NCBI GenBank assembly: GCA_017616895.1
Contig: JAFZXE010000026.1
Coordinates: 62,001 to 126,000 of the forward strand
DNA from: Bacteroidales bacterium
GTDB lineage: Bacteria > Bacteroidota > Bacteroidia > Bacteroidales > P3
Direction: 5' to 3'
Length of the DNA: 64,000 bases
Both the position numbers and the translations under genes were made by a program. Positions 16,017 through 25,200 of the stretch are shown piece by piece; within the stretch, counting starts at the first letter, position 1, and every line of letters begins with the position of its first letter. The notes under the pieces are model-generated. The model made no database searches, was not told the DNA's origin, and saw nothing but the letters and a program-made list of their open reading frames with translations.

Positions 16017-16559
16017 TTATTTTTTGAAATAGCGGTTGAGAAGTCCTTCGAGTGCTTTTCCGTGACGGGCTTCGTCGCGAGCCATCTCGTGGACGGTGTC
16101 GTGGATGGCGTCGAGGTTCAGCGCTTTGGCACGTTTGGCGAGGTCGGTCTTGCCGGCGGTTGCGCCGTACTCGGCATCGACACGCATCTTGAGGTTCTCG
16201 GCGGTGCTGTCGGTCAGTACTTCACCCAGCAGCTCGGCAAACTTGGCAGCATGCTCGGCCTCTTCGAAAGCGGCTTTCTCCCAGTAGAGACCGATCTCGG
16301 GATAACCTTCGCGGTGTGCCACACGGGCCATAGCGAGATACATTCCAACCTCTTTGCACTCGCCTTCGAAGTTGGCGCGGAGGTCCATCTTGATATCCTC
16401 AGGAGCGTCTTTGGCAACGCCTACGATATGTTCGGCAGCCCAAGTCTTGATATCTTCTTTCACTTCCTGCATAGGTTTGCCGCAGATAGGGCACTTCTCG
16501 GGCATCTCGTCGCCTTCATAAACATAGCCGCACACGGGGCAGATAAATTTCTTTGACAT
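16017..16559 (-). CDS. Reverse rubrerythrin (N-terminal rubredoxin domain)
   Basis: A 180-residue peroxide-scavenging di-iron protein. The rubredoxin-like module comes first (CPVCGYVY and CPICGKP, residues 7-27), the reverse of classical rubrerythrin. The ferritin-like four-helix domain follows, with di-iron ligands in [16 protein letters not shown] and EMARDEARH. Reverse rubrerythrins reduce H2O2 or O2 with NADH through rubredoxin in anaerobes. It lies downstream of ferritin and rubredoxin on the same strand, forming an oxygen-defence and iron-storage cluster. A terminator follows. Confidence 0.9.
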   Translation of the reverse strand: MSKKFICPVCGYVYEGDEMPEKCPICGKPMQEVKEDIKTWAAEHIVGVAKDAPEDIKMDLRANFEGECKEVGMYLAMARVAHREGYPEIGLYWEKAAFEEAEHAAKFAELLGEVLTDSTAENLKMRVDAEYGATAGKTDLAKRAKALNLDAIHDTVHEMARDEARHGKALEGLLNRYFKK

Positions 16560-16598
16560 AGTTGTTTCGTGTTTTATGGATTAATAATTTTCTGTCTT

Positions 16599-17114
16599 TT
16601 AGTCAAGTACAAGACTTGGTGCGGAATATACTCTTGCTGCGAGCTCCTGGTTGAGCATATAGAGGCTCTTGGCGTCACTGCCGAAGAGTTCCATCTTGGT
16701 AATCATGTCGCGAGCGTTGGTTTCCTCTTCGCCCTGCTCTTTCACGAACCAGTCGAGGAACTGCATGGTACGGAAATCTTTTACCTTATAGGCAGCATCG
16801 TAAATAGTATGTATTGAGGCGGTTACATACTCCTCATGCTCCAAACCGGCTTTCAGCACGTCCATATCTTTCTTGAACTTTTTGTCGGGTTTGGCGATGG
16901 CATTCAGCACGATAGGGCAGTCGTTGTTCTGCATGTACTTGTAGATAAGCATAGCGTGGTCGCGCTCTTCCATAGCTTGAATCATGTACCAGTTAGCGAA
17001 GCCGTTCAAGCCGCGCTTGTCGAAATAGTTGTTCATGTCAAGGTACAGGTAAGCCGAGTACAACTCCTTGTTAATCTGCTCATTGAGCAGGTCTGATACT
17101 TTCTTGTTAAGCAT
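16599..17114 (-). CDS. ftnA: Non-heme ferritin
   Basis: A 171-residue bacterial ferritin that oxidises Fe(II) and stores it as ferric mineral in a 24-mer shell. Ferroxidase ligands are visible in INKELYSAYLYLDM, MEERDHAMLIY and FVKEQGEEE. The N-terminus LNKKVSDLLNEQINKE is typical of Bacteroidales FtnA. It lies 39 bp upstream of the rubrerythrin gene and 139 bp downstream of the rubredoxin gene. Confidence 0.93.
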   Translation of the reverse strand: MLNKKVSDLLNEQINKELYSAYLYLDMNNYFDKRGLNGFANWYMIQAMEERDHAMLIYKYMQNNDCPIVLNAIAKPDKKFKKDMDVLKAGLEHEEYVTASIHTIYDAAYKVKDFRTMQFLDWFVKEQGEEETNARDMITKMELFGSDAKSLYMLNQELAARVYSAPSLVLD

Positions 17115-17253
17115 AATGATAAATTTTAATGATTGCGTTATTGTGTTAATGCGTTATTGCCGTCTTTCGGCGTCATTCTGCTTCGGTTCGGAAAAACAAG
17201 CAAGTCTGCTTTTCTCTCGCCTTAATCGCAGAATTGCGTTAATGTTGGCGTAG

Positions 17254-17412
17254 TTATTGTTTCTTGAAGTTTGTCTTATCGACAGAGCAAAGCGGGCACA
17301 CCCAATCGGCGGGCAAGTCTTCGAATTTAGTGCCTGGGGCAATTCCGTTGTCAGGGTCGCCAACTGCGGGGTCATAGACATAACCGCATACTTCGCAAAC
17401 ATACTTTTCCAT
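17254..17412 (-). CDS. Rubredoxin
   Basis: A 52-residue rubredoxin, translated here by hand because it is short. It begins [20 protein letters not shown] and continues to [13 protein letters not shown]. The CxxCG and CPxC iron knuckles, the YVYDPxxGDPDNGI stretch and PADWVCP are diagnostic. It transfers electrons, here probably to the reverse rubrerythrin encoded in the same cluster. It is the first gene of the cluster. The 2-codon tail KQ ends at TAA 17254-17256. Confidence 0.93.
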   Translation of the reverse strand: MEKYVCEVCGYVYDPAVGDPDNGIAPGTKFEDLPADWVCPLCSVDKTNFKKQ

Positions 17413-17497
17413 GGTTCAATTATTATTAATAATAACTTGTAACGCATTCCGTGAAATTTTATTGCTGTATTCAGATTTTTTGTATGCTTTTATGGCT

Positions 17498-17505
17498 CAA
17501 AAGTA
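17498..17505 (-). promoter_or_regulatory. Possible -7 box for the rubredoxin cluster
   Basis: TACTTTTG on the minus strand, 86 nt upstream of the rubredoxin ATG. The divergent hemerythrin promoter lies 95 bp away, so both units may share a control region. Confidence 0.45.
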
Positions 17506-17599
17506 TATCACAAAAGCGCTGTTGTTCTAAAGTGACCGTTCTAACAAAGTGATTTTCTTACATTTCAAAGAATAGTTTATTATAACTCTCAAAAAATGT

Positions 17600-17607
17600 T
17601 ATATTTG
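17600..17607 (+). promoter_or_regulatory. -7 box for the hemerythrin-LuxR pair
   Basis: TATATTTG on the plus strand, 79 nt before the GTG start at 17686. Confidence 0.5.
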
Positions 17608-17685
17608 CAAATCATTTCTGCTGATTATTTTGGCAGTTTGAATATTCTCATGCTACGTTAAAAACAACATCAAACTCGCATATAC

Positions 17686-18351
17686 GTGTTTACAAGAAAG
17701 ACCCGTTTCGCCGACCTTTTCTCGGCCAACAACAACCTGGTACTCCTGATGCCGCGTTTGGGCATAGGACTTGGTGTAGGAAACCTCTCCGTGCAGGAGG
17801 TTTGTGTTCGCCACAACGTCTCTCCAGACTTTGTGCTGCTCGTTTGCAACATATATACGTTCCGCGACTATGTGCCCACCGAAGAAGAGCTTGAATCCAT
17901 TGATATGAGCATGCTAATACCCTACCTGCAAGCCTCACACACATACTATGTCAACGAACGCATGCCCCATCTCGAACGTCACCTCAATGGGGTGCTCCAC
18001 AACTCCGATCAGCGCTATGCCGACGCTATGATGCTTTTCTTCAAGCAGTACAAACAGGAGATGTATGACCATTTCGCTTACGAGGAAAAACATATCTACC
18101 CCCGTCTGCAACGCCATACTACTGCTTCAAATAACACCATCCATCTGGTTGAATCCCATATCGGTATGGTTGACAAAATATCCGATTTGCTGCAGATACT
18201 ATACAAGTACATGCCAAGTCATGCCGATACCGAAGAGCTGAACGAACTCATCTTCGGGTTGCTGCAACTTTCCTCTGACTTCGAACGCCACGCAGCCATC
18301 GAGGAACACGTCCTTTTACCCTATATTAACCTCGCCAAAAAGAGCCAGTAG
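17686..18351 (+). CDS. Hemerythrin-domain protein
   Basis: A 221-residue protein with an N-terminal ~75-residue helical domain (GVGNLSVQEVCVRHNVSPDFVL, similar to the DUF542/DUF1858-like start of ScdA/RIC proteins) and a hemerythrin-like helical domain. Likely iron ligands lie in LQASHTYYVNERMPHLERHL, MYDHFAYEEKHIYPRL, VESHIGMVD and ERHAAIEEHVLLPYI. It would bind O2 or NO at a di-iron site. The start is GTG at 17686; an in-frame stop lies 27 bp upstream. The TAG stop directly abuts the ATG of the LuxR-type regulator, so the two are translated together. Confidence 0.8.
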   Translation: MFTRKTRFADLFSANNNLVLLMPRLGIGLGVGNLSVQEVCVRHNVSPDFVLLVCNIYTFRDYVPTEEELESIDMSMLIPYLQASHTYYVNERMPHLERHLNGVLHNSDQRYADAMMLFFKQYKQEMYDHFAYEEKHIYPRLQRHTTASNNTIHLVESHIGMVDKISDLLQILYKYMPSHADTEELNELIFGLLQLSSDFERHAAIEEHVLLPYINLAKKSQ

Positions 18352-18927
18352 ATGAAATCGAATATTGACACCTTGATCGTCGAACCATCCGACATCATAC
18401 GCACTGGCTTACAGTCAATTCTCGACGAGGATGGTTCATTTCAGTTTCTTGCCCCTCTGCATGATGCAACAATCCTGGAGGAACGCATAAAAACCATGCA
18501 ACCCGACCTTCTGATTGTCAATCCGACAGTCATGATTCCGCCAGTATCCCTGCAGATGGCCTCACTCCTTCAAGCAAAATCCAATATCGCCATCGTAGCG
18601 TTGGTTTATCAATACGTGGAGCCAGAGCTGCTGCACCGATTCCACGCAGTCATCGACATCCGCGAAAAACGCAGCCAAATTGCCACAATACTAAAGGATG
18701 AGGTTCGACGTGTTAAAGACATCGACGATGAAAACTACGAACTTAGCGAGCGAGAACGCGAAGTGCTGATACTCGTTGCACAAGGACTCAGCAGCAAGGA
18801 GATAGCAGACAAACTCAATATCTCTATCCACACAGTCAACTCGCATCGCAAAAACATTACTCGCAAAACCGACATCAAATCCGTTGCCGGCTTGGCAGTT
18901 TTTGCCACACTCCACAATATGGTATAA
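18352..18927 (+). CDS. LuxR-type regulator with degenerate receiver domain
   Basis: A 191-residue DNA-binding protein. Residues 131-170 form a LuxR helix-turn-helix (LSEREREVLILVAQGLSSKE, then KLNISIHTVNSHRKNI). Residues 5-120 resemble a response-regulator receiver, but the phospho-acceptor Asp is replaced by Asn57 (PDLLIVNPTVMIPP) and the N-terminal acidic pocket is only partly kept. It is therefore probably not controlled by phosphorylation. Since it starts 0 bp after the hemerythrin gene, I infer that the hemerythrin protein senses O2, NO or redox state and signals to it. Confidence 0.8.
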   Translation: MKSNIDTLIVEPSDIIRTGLQSILDEDGSFQFLAPLHDATILEERIKTMQPDLLIVNPTVMIPPVSLQMASLLQAKSNIAIVALVYQYVEPELLHRFHAVIDIREKRSQIATILKDEVRRVKDIDDENYELSEREREVLILVAQGLSSKEIADKLNISIHTVNSHRKNITRKTDIKSVAGLAVFATLHNMV

Positions 18928-18996
18928 CCTATCGTCCACATACCAATCAAAAAACACCAATCTGCCACAAATATCTCGCTTTTTTCAAAATAGTTA

Positions 18997-19026
18997 CGCG
19001 GAATGTTTCACGAGAAACATTCCGCG
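18997..19026. terminator. Perfect hairpin between convergent genes, containing a near-parS
   Basis: Arms 18997-19009 and 19014-19026 pair over 13 bp with loop ACGA, between the convergent luxR-like gene and mnmG. The centre 19004-19019 reads TGTTTCACGAGAAACA, one base from parS. It can act as a bidirectional terminator; ParB binding is uncertain. Confidence 0.6.
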
Positions 19027-19048
19027 CTTAGTTTTCAACAATTAATCA

Positions 19049-20935
19049 TTACGACGGCAAGGAATAGGCCAACAATACCGAAATGTCGGCAGGGGAAACT
19101 CCGCTTATCCTGGAGGCCTGGCCTAACGTTTTGGGACGAAGAGCTGAGAGCTTTTCTCTGGCTTCGTAAGAAATGGCGTGGATAGAATGGTAATCGATAT
19201 CTGAAGGGAGAACCACATTCTCAAACTTCACAACCCTCTCCGCCACCTCCTGCTCTTTTTCTAAATAGCGCTGATACTTGGTGGCAATCTCCACCGACTC
19301 CTCCACCTCATCCCGCATATCATCTGGTATTGATTCTATGGCTTGCTGTAGTTCGGGCGAACAATTTTTGAGAGTCTTCAAATCAATCTCAGGACGTAAT
19401 AGAAGATTCTCAAGCTTGGTGCGTTGCTGCAGCTCAGCAGAATTACATTTGACAAGCGTCTCGTTGATTTCCGACGGGGTAACTGACAAGGCGGACAAAT
19501 GTTCCTTCAACTGAGCAGCGTTTTGTTGTTTTTGCTCCACACGTTGCATACGCTGTTCGGATGCAAGATGGTATTTCTCGTATGAGAGCGGGGTTAGACG
19601 CTCGTCGGCATTGTCCTGCCTTAAAAGAATGCGATACTCCGCTCTTGAGGTGAACATACGATAGGGCTCGTCAACACCTTTGGTCACAAGGTCGTCTATT
19701 AACACCCCAATATAAGCCTGCTCACGGGTGAGGATGAACGGCTCCAAACCTTTCAGTTTTGCCACAGCGTTGATGGCTGCTACAAGTCCTTGACATGCAG
19801 CCTCCTCGTAGCCGGTGGTACCGTTTATCTGTCCAGCGAAGTAGAGATTCTCTATAAGCTTGGTTTCAAGGGTAAAACAAAGTTGTGTGGGAGGAAAATA
19901 GTCATACTCTATGGCATATCCAGGCTTGAATATGCGGGCATTTTCGAAACCTTCAATTGAACGAAGGGCTTCAAGCTGAATCTCCAACGGAAGGGATGAC
20001 GAGAAACCATTAAGATAGTAAGAGACTGTATCTATGCCTTCTGGCTCAACGAAAAGCTGATGCCGACTCTTGTCGGAAAACCGAACTATCTTGTCCTCGA
20101 TAGAAGGACAGTAGCGAGGACCGCGGCCATGTATCACACCCTGAAACATCGGTGAGCGGTCGAATCCTTTTCTTAATATATCGTGTGTTCTCTCACTCGT
20201 ATATGCCAGATAGCATGGTTTCTGCGTATTAAGACGATGTTCGGACGGAAGGAACGAGAACCCCTGGGGGTTATCGTCACCAGGTTGCTCGGTGAGCTTT
20301 GAAAAGTCGATGGTGCGGCCATCTATACGAACCGGTGTGCCGGTCTTGAGGCGAGCCACTTCGAACCCTTTAGAACGCAAGGAATCAGAGAGTCCGACGG
20401 CAGGCCTCTCCCCTATCCTACCCCCTTCAAAACTTACCTCACCGATAAAGATGCGTCCGTTAAGGAAAGTGCCATTGGTAAGTATCACCGCCTTGGCTGG
20501 TATCTCAATGCCCATACGAGTGCTTACTCCACTTACGCATCCTTCGTGTTCTATAATATCTATCACCTCATCCTGCCAAATGCTGAGGTTGGGAGTATGC
20601 TCAAGGATGTTCCGCCATTCAGCAGAGAAGCGAGCCTTGTCGCACTGAGCACGAGGGCTCCACATAGCAGGTCCTTTGGATCGGTTGAGCATACGGAACT
20701 GTATGGAGGTGTGGTCGGTGACAATGCCAGACATACCTCCGAGAGCATCTATCTCCCTTACTATCTGCCCTTTGGCCACTCCACCCATAGCAGGGTTGCA
20801 AGACATGCGAGCAATAGAATCAATCTCTTGCGTAACAAGGAGTGTTTTAGCCCCCATCTTGGCAGCGGCATGAGCGGCCTCTGCACCAGCGTGACCACCT
20901 CCAACGACTACTATTTCATACTGACTCCAAAGCAT
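19049..20935 (-). CDS. mnmG: tRNA uridine-5-carboxymethylaminomethyl modification enzyme
   Basis: MnmG (GidA), FAD enzyme that with MnmE installs the cmnm5 group on U34 of tRNAs. The 628 residues show VVVGGGHAGAEAAHAAAKMG (FAD-binding), CNPAMGGVAKG with the conserved Cys, GTFLNGRIFIG, SFEGGRIGERPA and FAGQINGTTGYEEAA. The C-terminal helical domain (LLAYSLPS end) binds MnmE. It is the last gene of a leftward group with ybeY, 77 bp downstream of it. Confidence 0.96.
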   Translation of the reverse strand: MLWSQYEIVVVGGGHAGAEAAHAAAKMGAKTLLVTQEIDSIARMSCNPAMGGVAKGQIVREIDALGGMSGIVTDHTSIQFRMLNRSKGPAMWSPRAQCDKARFSAEWRNILEHTPNLSIWQDEVIDIIEHEGCVSGVSTRMGIEIPAKAVILTNGTFLNGRIFIGEVSFEGGRIGERPAVGLSDSLRSKGFEVARLKTGTPVRIDGRTIDFSKLTEQPGDDNPQGFSFLPSEHRLNTQKPCYLAYTSERTHDILRKGFDRSPMFQGVIHGRGPRYCPSIEDKIVRFSDKSRHQLFVEPEGIDTVSYYLNGFSSSLPLEIQLEALRSIEGFENARIFKPGYAIEYDYFPPTQLCFTLETKLIENLYFAGQINGTTGYEEAACQGLVAAINAVAKLKGLEPFILTREQAYIGVLIDDLVTKGVDEPYRMFTSRAEYRILLRQDNADERLTPLSYEKYHLASEQRMQRVEQKQQNAAQLKEHLSALSVTPSEINETLVKCNSAELQQRTKLENLLLRPEIDLKTLKNCSPELQQAIESIPDDMRDEVEESVEIATKYQRYLEKEQEVAERVVKFENVVLPSDIDYHSIHAISYEAREKLSALRPKTLGQASRISGVSPADISVLLAYSLPS

Positions 20936-21012
20936 AGCACAACAGCGTGTTAAATAACGGGAATTCTGGTATATTTGGGCGGTTTATTTATTCAATTAAT
21001 TATTAAATTGTC

Positions 21013-21447
21013 CTACTCTATATTCATAATTACTTGCAATTTAAGCAATGCTTCTTCCTCTTTTCTTCGCATTTCCTTCGATTCTTCTTCGCTCTTGTCA
21101 CCCTGTCCCAAAAGATGCAGTACTCCATGTGCTATGACCCGGTGTAGCTCATCCTCAAAACTCACGCCGAACGTTTTTGCATTCTCCCTTACCCTATCAA
21201 CACTTATCATTATGTCGCCCGAAACTAAATCCCCCTCAACATAGTCAAAGGTGATGATGTCGGTATAGGTGTCATGATTGAGGTAACGTTGGTTGGCTTC
21301 GAGTACAAATTCGTCATCACAAAAAAGATACCCAATGGTGCCGACATGTTTGCCGTGACTCTGTATGATGTCTGTGAGCCAATTTTTAATTTTATTTTTA
21401 TTGTGTAGTGTAAAACCCTCTATATTTTCCGAAAAAGTGATTGCCAT
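21013..21447 (-). CDS. ybeY: Endoribonuclease YbeY (rRNA maturation factor)
   Basis: A 144-residue zinc-dependent YbeY protein used in 16S rRNA 3' maturation and ribosome quality control. The core reads YTDIITFDYVEG and the metal site AHGVLHLLGQGD. The third metal His of the canonical HGxxHLxGxDH motif is not kept: GQGDKSEEES stands in its place, which I recall being common in Bacteroidales. The gene is in a leftward group with an ATPase gene and mnmG. Confidence 0.9.
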   Translation of the reverse strand: MAITFSENIEGFTLHNKNKIKNWLTDIIQSHGKHVGTIGYLFCDDEFVLEANQRYLNHDTYTDIITFDYVEGDLVSGDIMISVDRVRENAKTFGVSFEDELHRVIAHGVLHLLGQGDKSEEESKEMRRKEEEALLKLQVIMNIE

Positions 21448-21673
21448 CGTTGTTGAATAGGTTTTAGATCTTACAGGTCGTATTCTGAAAAACTATTTAT
21501 TATGCACTTATTGCCAAGCAATTACATGTGTTGTGGTACACTTTTTTCCTTTACGAGAATCAAATAGAATTGGCGAACAACACCGCAGCCTTGACAAATC
21601 GCACCAAAAACGGCTATTGCTAGCAGAAAAAAATTTAAAAAACGGAGAAACATTGTATAAGAAAATATGCGGC

Positions 21674-22123
21674 TTAAACCGTAACACATTTTCTGACACC
21701 AAAATTTTCGAGCACGTTGCGACGACTTGCAGCGTAACGTTCATCAACCCCACTCAACATAAACTCCATTGATACCCTGCCGTCGGAGAAAGATACATTG
21801 TCGGCGAGAAGTTTGATAAGATACAAACCCTGCTTGTCGCCCTCGGCTTCCGGAAACGAGCCATACTTTGTGTGGTCAAAACCTTTGCCATCGTCCGAAA
21901 CGCTGATGGAGAGGCCACTTGGCGTATTGTTACAAGCGATATGCACTTGTTTTTCGGCATCGTTATGGTTGCCGTGCTCTATGGAGTTTTTAACAGCTTG
22001 CACCACAGGAACGGAGATAATGCCGAAATAGTCGGTGATATGCTTGGCCTCGCAGATATCCCAAAGATAGGATTCCACCTTTTCGATATTTTCCGTATTT
22101 GACTGTATAACAAGCTCTTCCAT
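21674..22123 (-). CDS. HATPase_c protein, RsbW-like
   Basis: A 149-residue GHKL ATPase domain resembling anti-sigma kinases such as RsbW/SpoIIAB. Motifs are VVQAVKNSIEHGNH (N box), ISVSDDGKGFDH (G1 box) and GDKQGLYLIKLLADNVSF (G2 box). No other domain is present. The start at 22123 (MEELVIQSN) follows the -7 box at 22150-22157; a longer frame to 22180 would start upstream of the promoter. It is commonly found near ybeY and DUF4175 in Bacteroidales. The 226 bp between it and ybeY hold no gene that I can see. Confidence 0.82.
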   Translation of the reverse strand: MEELVIQSNTENIEKVESYLWDICEAKHITDYFGIISVPVVQAVKNSIEHGNHNDAEKQVHIACNNTPSGLSISVSDDGKGFDHTKYGSFPEAEGDKQGLYLIKLLADNVSFSDGRVSMEFMLSGVDERYAASRRNVLENFGVRKCVTV

Positions 22124-22149
22124 AATAGCGTGTGTGTTATATGACTTAC

Positions 22150-22157
22150 ACAAAGAT
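22150..22157 (-). promoter_or_regulatory. -7 box for the HATPase gene
   Basis: TATCTTTG on the minus strand, 27 nt upstream of the ATG at 22123. It decides the start. Confidence 0.65.
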
Positions 22158-22276
22158 ACTATTTTAAGGTGATTTAACATATATTAAATCATAAATTTAT
22201 TAACAACTACCGAACAATAAGACTTCCTGTTATGGGAAGACAACCCAAAGAGGTTTTAGGAAGGACTGTATAATCG

Positions 22277-25200
22277 CTAGAACTTGTAGAAATAATCCGC
22301 CACCTTGCGCTTGTAGTAGTCGGTCATTGACGGTACCGAACGGCGGAAAACATCAATGTTGCTTTTTTTCAGTTGCTCGTATTGATCGAGTTCCTGCGGG
22401 GATGGGGCAAAAATTTCTTTACCTTCACGGCTTTCACGACGCTGCTCTTTTTCACGCTGCATCTCGGCTTTCTCGTGTTCGAGGAGACGGGTGAGTATCT
22501 GTTGCTGACGCTGTATTGTCTGCTGTGTGATGGTGCGGTTGACTATATCCTGCTCCGTCTGCTCCATCTGGCGCTGAATCTGTTCTATCTCCTTGGCAAG
22601 TTTGGTGTTGCTGGCGTCACTCTCCTTCATACGTTGGCCGTATTCCTGCATCATGCGGCGAATCATTTCCTGCTGAGCCGCCATCTTCGCCAGTTGCTCA
22701 CTCATGCCGTTTTTCTGCCCTATCTGCTTACGTGCCATCGGTTTGCCGTCTTTCTCGAGTTGTTTTTTCAACGCCTCCAGCTGCTTGTTCAGCTCCTCCT
22801 GCATCTTGCGCATCGACTTGGGTGAAGGGTTTTTGCCCGGGTTATTACATTGGCTCTTGCTCCTCATCTTCGACGAGTTCTTGCATTGGCTGTTTTTGCT
22901 TTGTCGCTGTTGATCCTGCATTTTGTCGAGAGATTCGGCAAGCAGCAGCGCCAGGTTATTGATAGAGGTCATCGAATACTGCATCCACTTGGGTGCCGCG
23001 TTGTTTTTCGAATTGCCATAGAAAGACTGGTTGTATGCTAAAAGAGTGTTGAGCGACTTACCTATATTTAGGTTCACGTCACCCAAGTTCTGGTTGATAG
23101 CCGACGCCACGTTGAACTGTCGTTTGGCGATGCTTCGCAGCGAGTCCTCTATCTGCGCGAAGTCGTCTTTTATCTGGTTCTGTTCAAGGATGATGGATTG
23201 ATAGCGTGGATCCTGGATGAAGGTCTCCCCTACCCTATTTATAAGCTCTTCTTGATTGAACGAGATGCCCACCAGGTTCTTCAGCAGCTGACGTATCAGC
23301 TCGGCGTCCTCGGCCATCTCCTCCTGTTCCATACGCTGCTGCTCCTGCTCTATCTGTTGTGCGAGTGAGTCGAGGCCATCTGCAGCTTGTTGCTGCGATT
23401 TGGATGCCGCTTTGTTGTTGCCCTTGTTCATCTGCTGCTGAGCGTTCTGCTGCTGTTGCTGGATGTTTTGCTGGGTATTCTCATCAAGCTTGAAATTGGA
23501 CGACGGCTCAAGTTTCTTGTAATCCTGCTCTATGTTTTTCAAATCCTGCTTCAGCTGTTGGAATTTGTTCGAGAGCTCTTGCTGCTTGGCCTTCTGCTGC
23601 TCGTTGTCCTTACCCTTGGCATCATTGGTTTGTTCGGCGAGTTTACGCTGCTCGTCCGACAGTTTCTTAGCAGATTCCTTAGCGTTATCAACGCGCGACT
23701 CCAGCTCCAGACGCTTCATCAGTTCCAGGTTCTGGTCGAGCTGTTTTTCCAAATCAGAGTTCTGCATCTTGAGGTTTTCCAACTGCTCCTGCACCTGTTT
23801 CTTGTCGGCTTCCTGCATCAGCTTTTCTATCTCCTCGAGAGTTTTCTTCATCTCCTCGCTCATCAGGTTCTCCATCATCTTCTCCAGCTCACGTTGTTTC
23901 TCCATTATCTGCTCGCTCTGCTCATAGTATTTTTCTTTCAACTGGTTGTTCTGCTGGATGGTGTTCTTCATCTGCTCCAGTTTGTTTTGTAGCTCCTTCT
24001 GCTTGTCCGACAGTTTTTTCAGTTCCTGCTTGTCTTGCCAGTTGAGTTCCTTCTTATCGACCATCTTGCGCACCATCTCGTCAATCTCCTGCTGCAATTT
24101 CATAATCTCAGCTATCGAGAGGGAGGCCTGGCTCTGCACATCGGCGGCATTCTTCGAAATGGTCTCTTTCAACTCCTCTTCGGAAGGCACCGAATACTCG
24201 AACACACGGGATTTGGTACACTTGCTACCGTGAACCTCGTCATTGTCCCATACCTGGAAGAAGTAGAACAGCTGGTCGCCGAGCGAGATATCAATAGTGT
24301 TGAGGTTATATGAATAGCTGAAATCCTGTTCTGTTTCACGTGAAACAGCAATCGGATAATACAGAGTATCAAATAATTGTTGGCTTGACTTATTACCATG
24401 TACCACCACAAAATCCATCTTGCGGAAACCATAGTCATCCTTTATGCGTCCTTTGAAAAAGAGTCGGTCGTCATAAACCGAATCGCGCATCTCCATAACA
24501 GCGATTTGCGGATAACCATCTGGTATTGTGGTGACAGAGTAGCGTATAGTATCAGAAGAACTCACCGCATTATTTGCGACGGTGAAAGCATAGTTGAACG
24601 AACGCCCTGCGCGATGGGATATCTCTAGTCTTCCATTCTTGTCGGGAGTAAAGAATGAAGCGTTGCTGTCGATGATAAACGACAGGTTATCTGTGTGTTT
24701 CAGCTGAAAATACCACTTTATCGAAGTACCTTCAGGCACCACGATGTCCCCAACGTTTGCAAGCGTTTCCACACCCTTTCCCGTATAGACAGGATAGGAC
24801 AGTTTAACGCTGAACGATGTGACCAATGGACGGTTGAACACATTGATTGTGAATGTTTTCGACGACACCCCTCCCCCACTGACATTGAACTCACTGGAGT
24901 GCTGAATGTTTTTGATGGTATAGGAGAAATGGGTGCGGTCGAGGTTCTGCATCTTGTACGAATAGCCGTCGATGTTGAGATACACCTCTTCCGGAACCGA
25001 CGATCCCTCCACGGCGACCTGAAGCGTATAATCCTCCTGCTGTACCGCCTCGAGGCTTTTGTTTGTCACCACAAACGAGAACGGCGCAGGTTTCTCAAAG
25101 ACAGCGTTATGATGAACGATGCGCTGAGTGGGAGCGGTTATGAACGACGGCTTCACCGCCAACAACACCACAATTATCAGCAACGGAATCGCCGCATATT

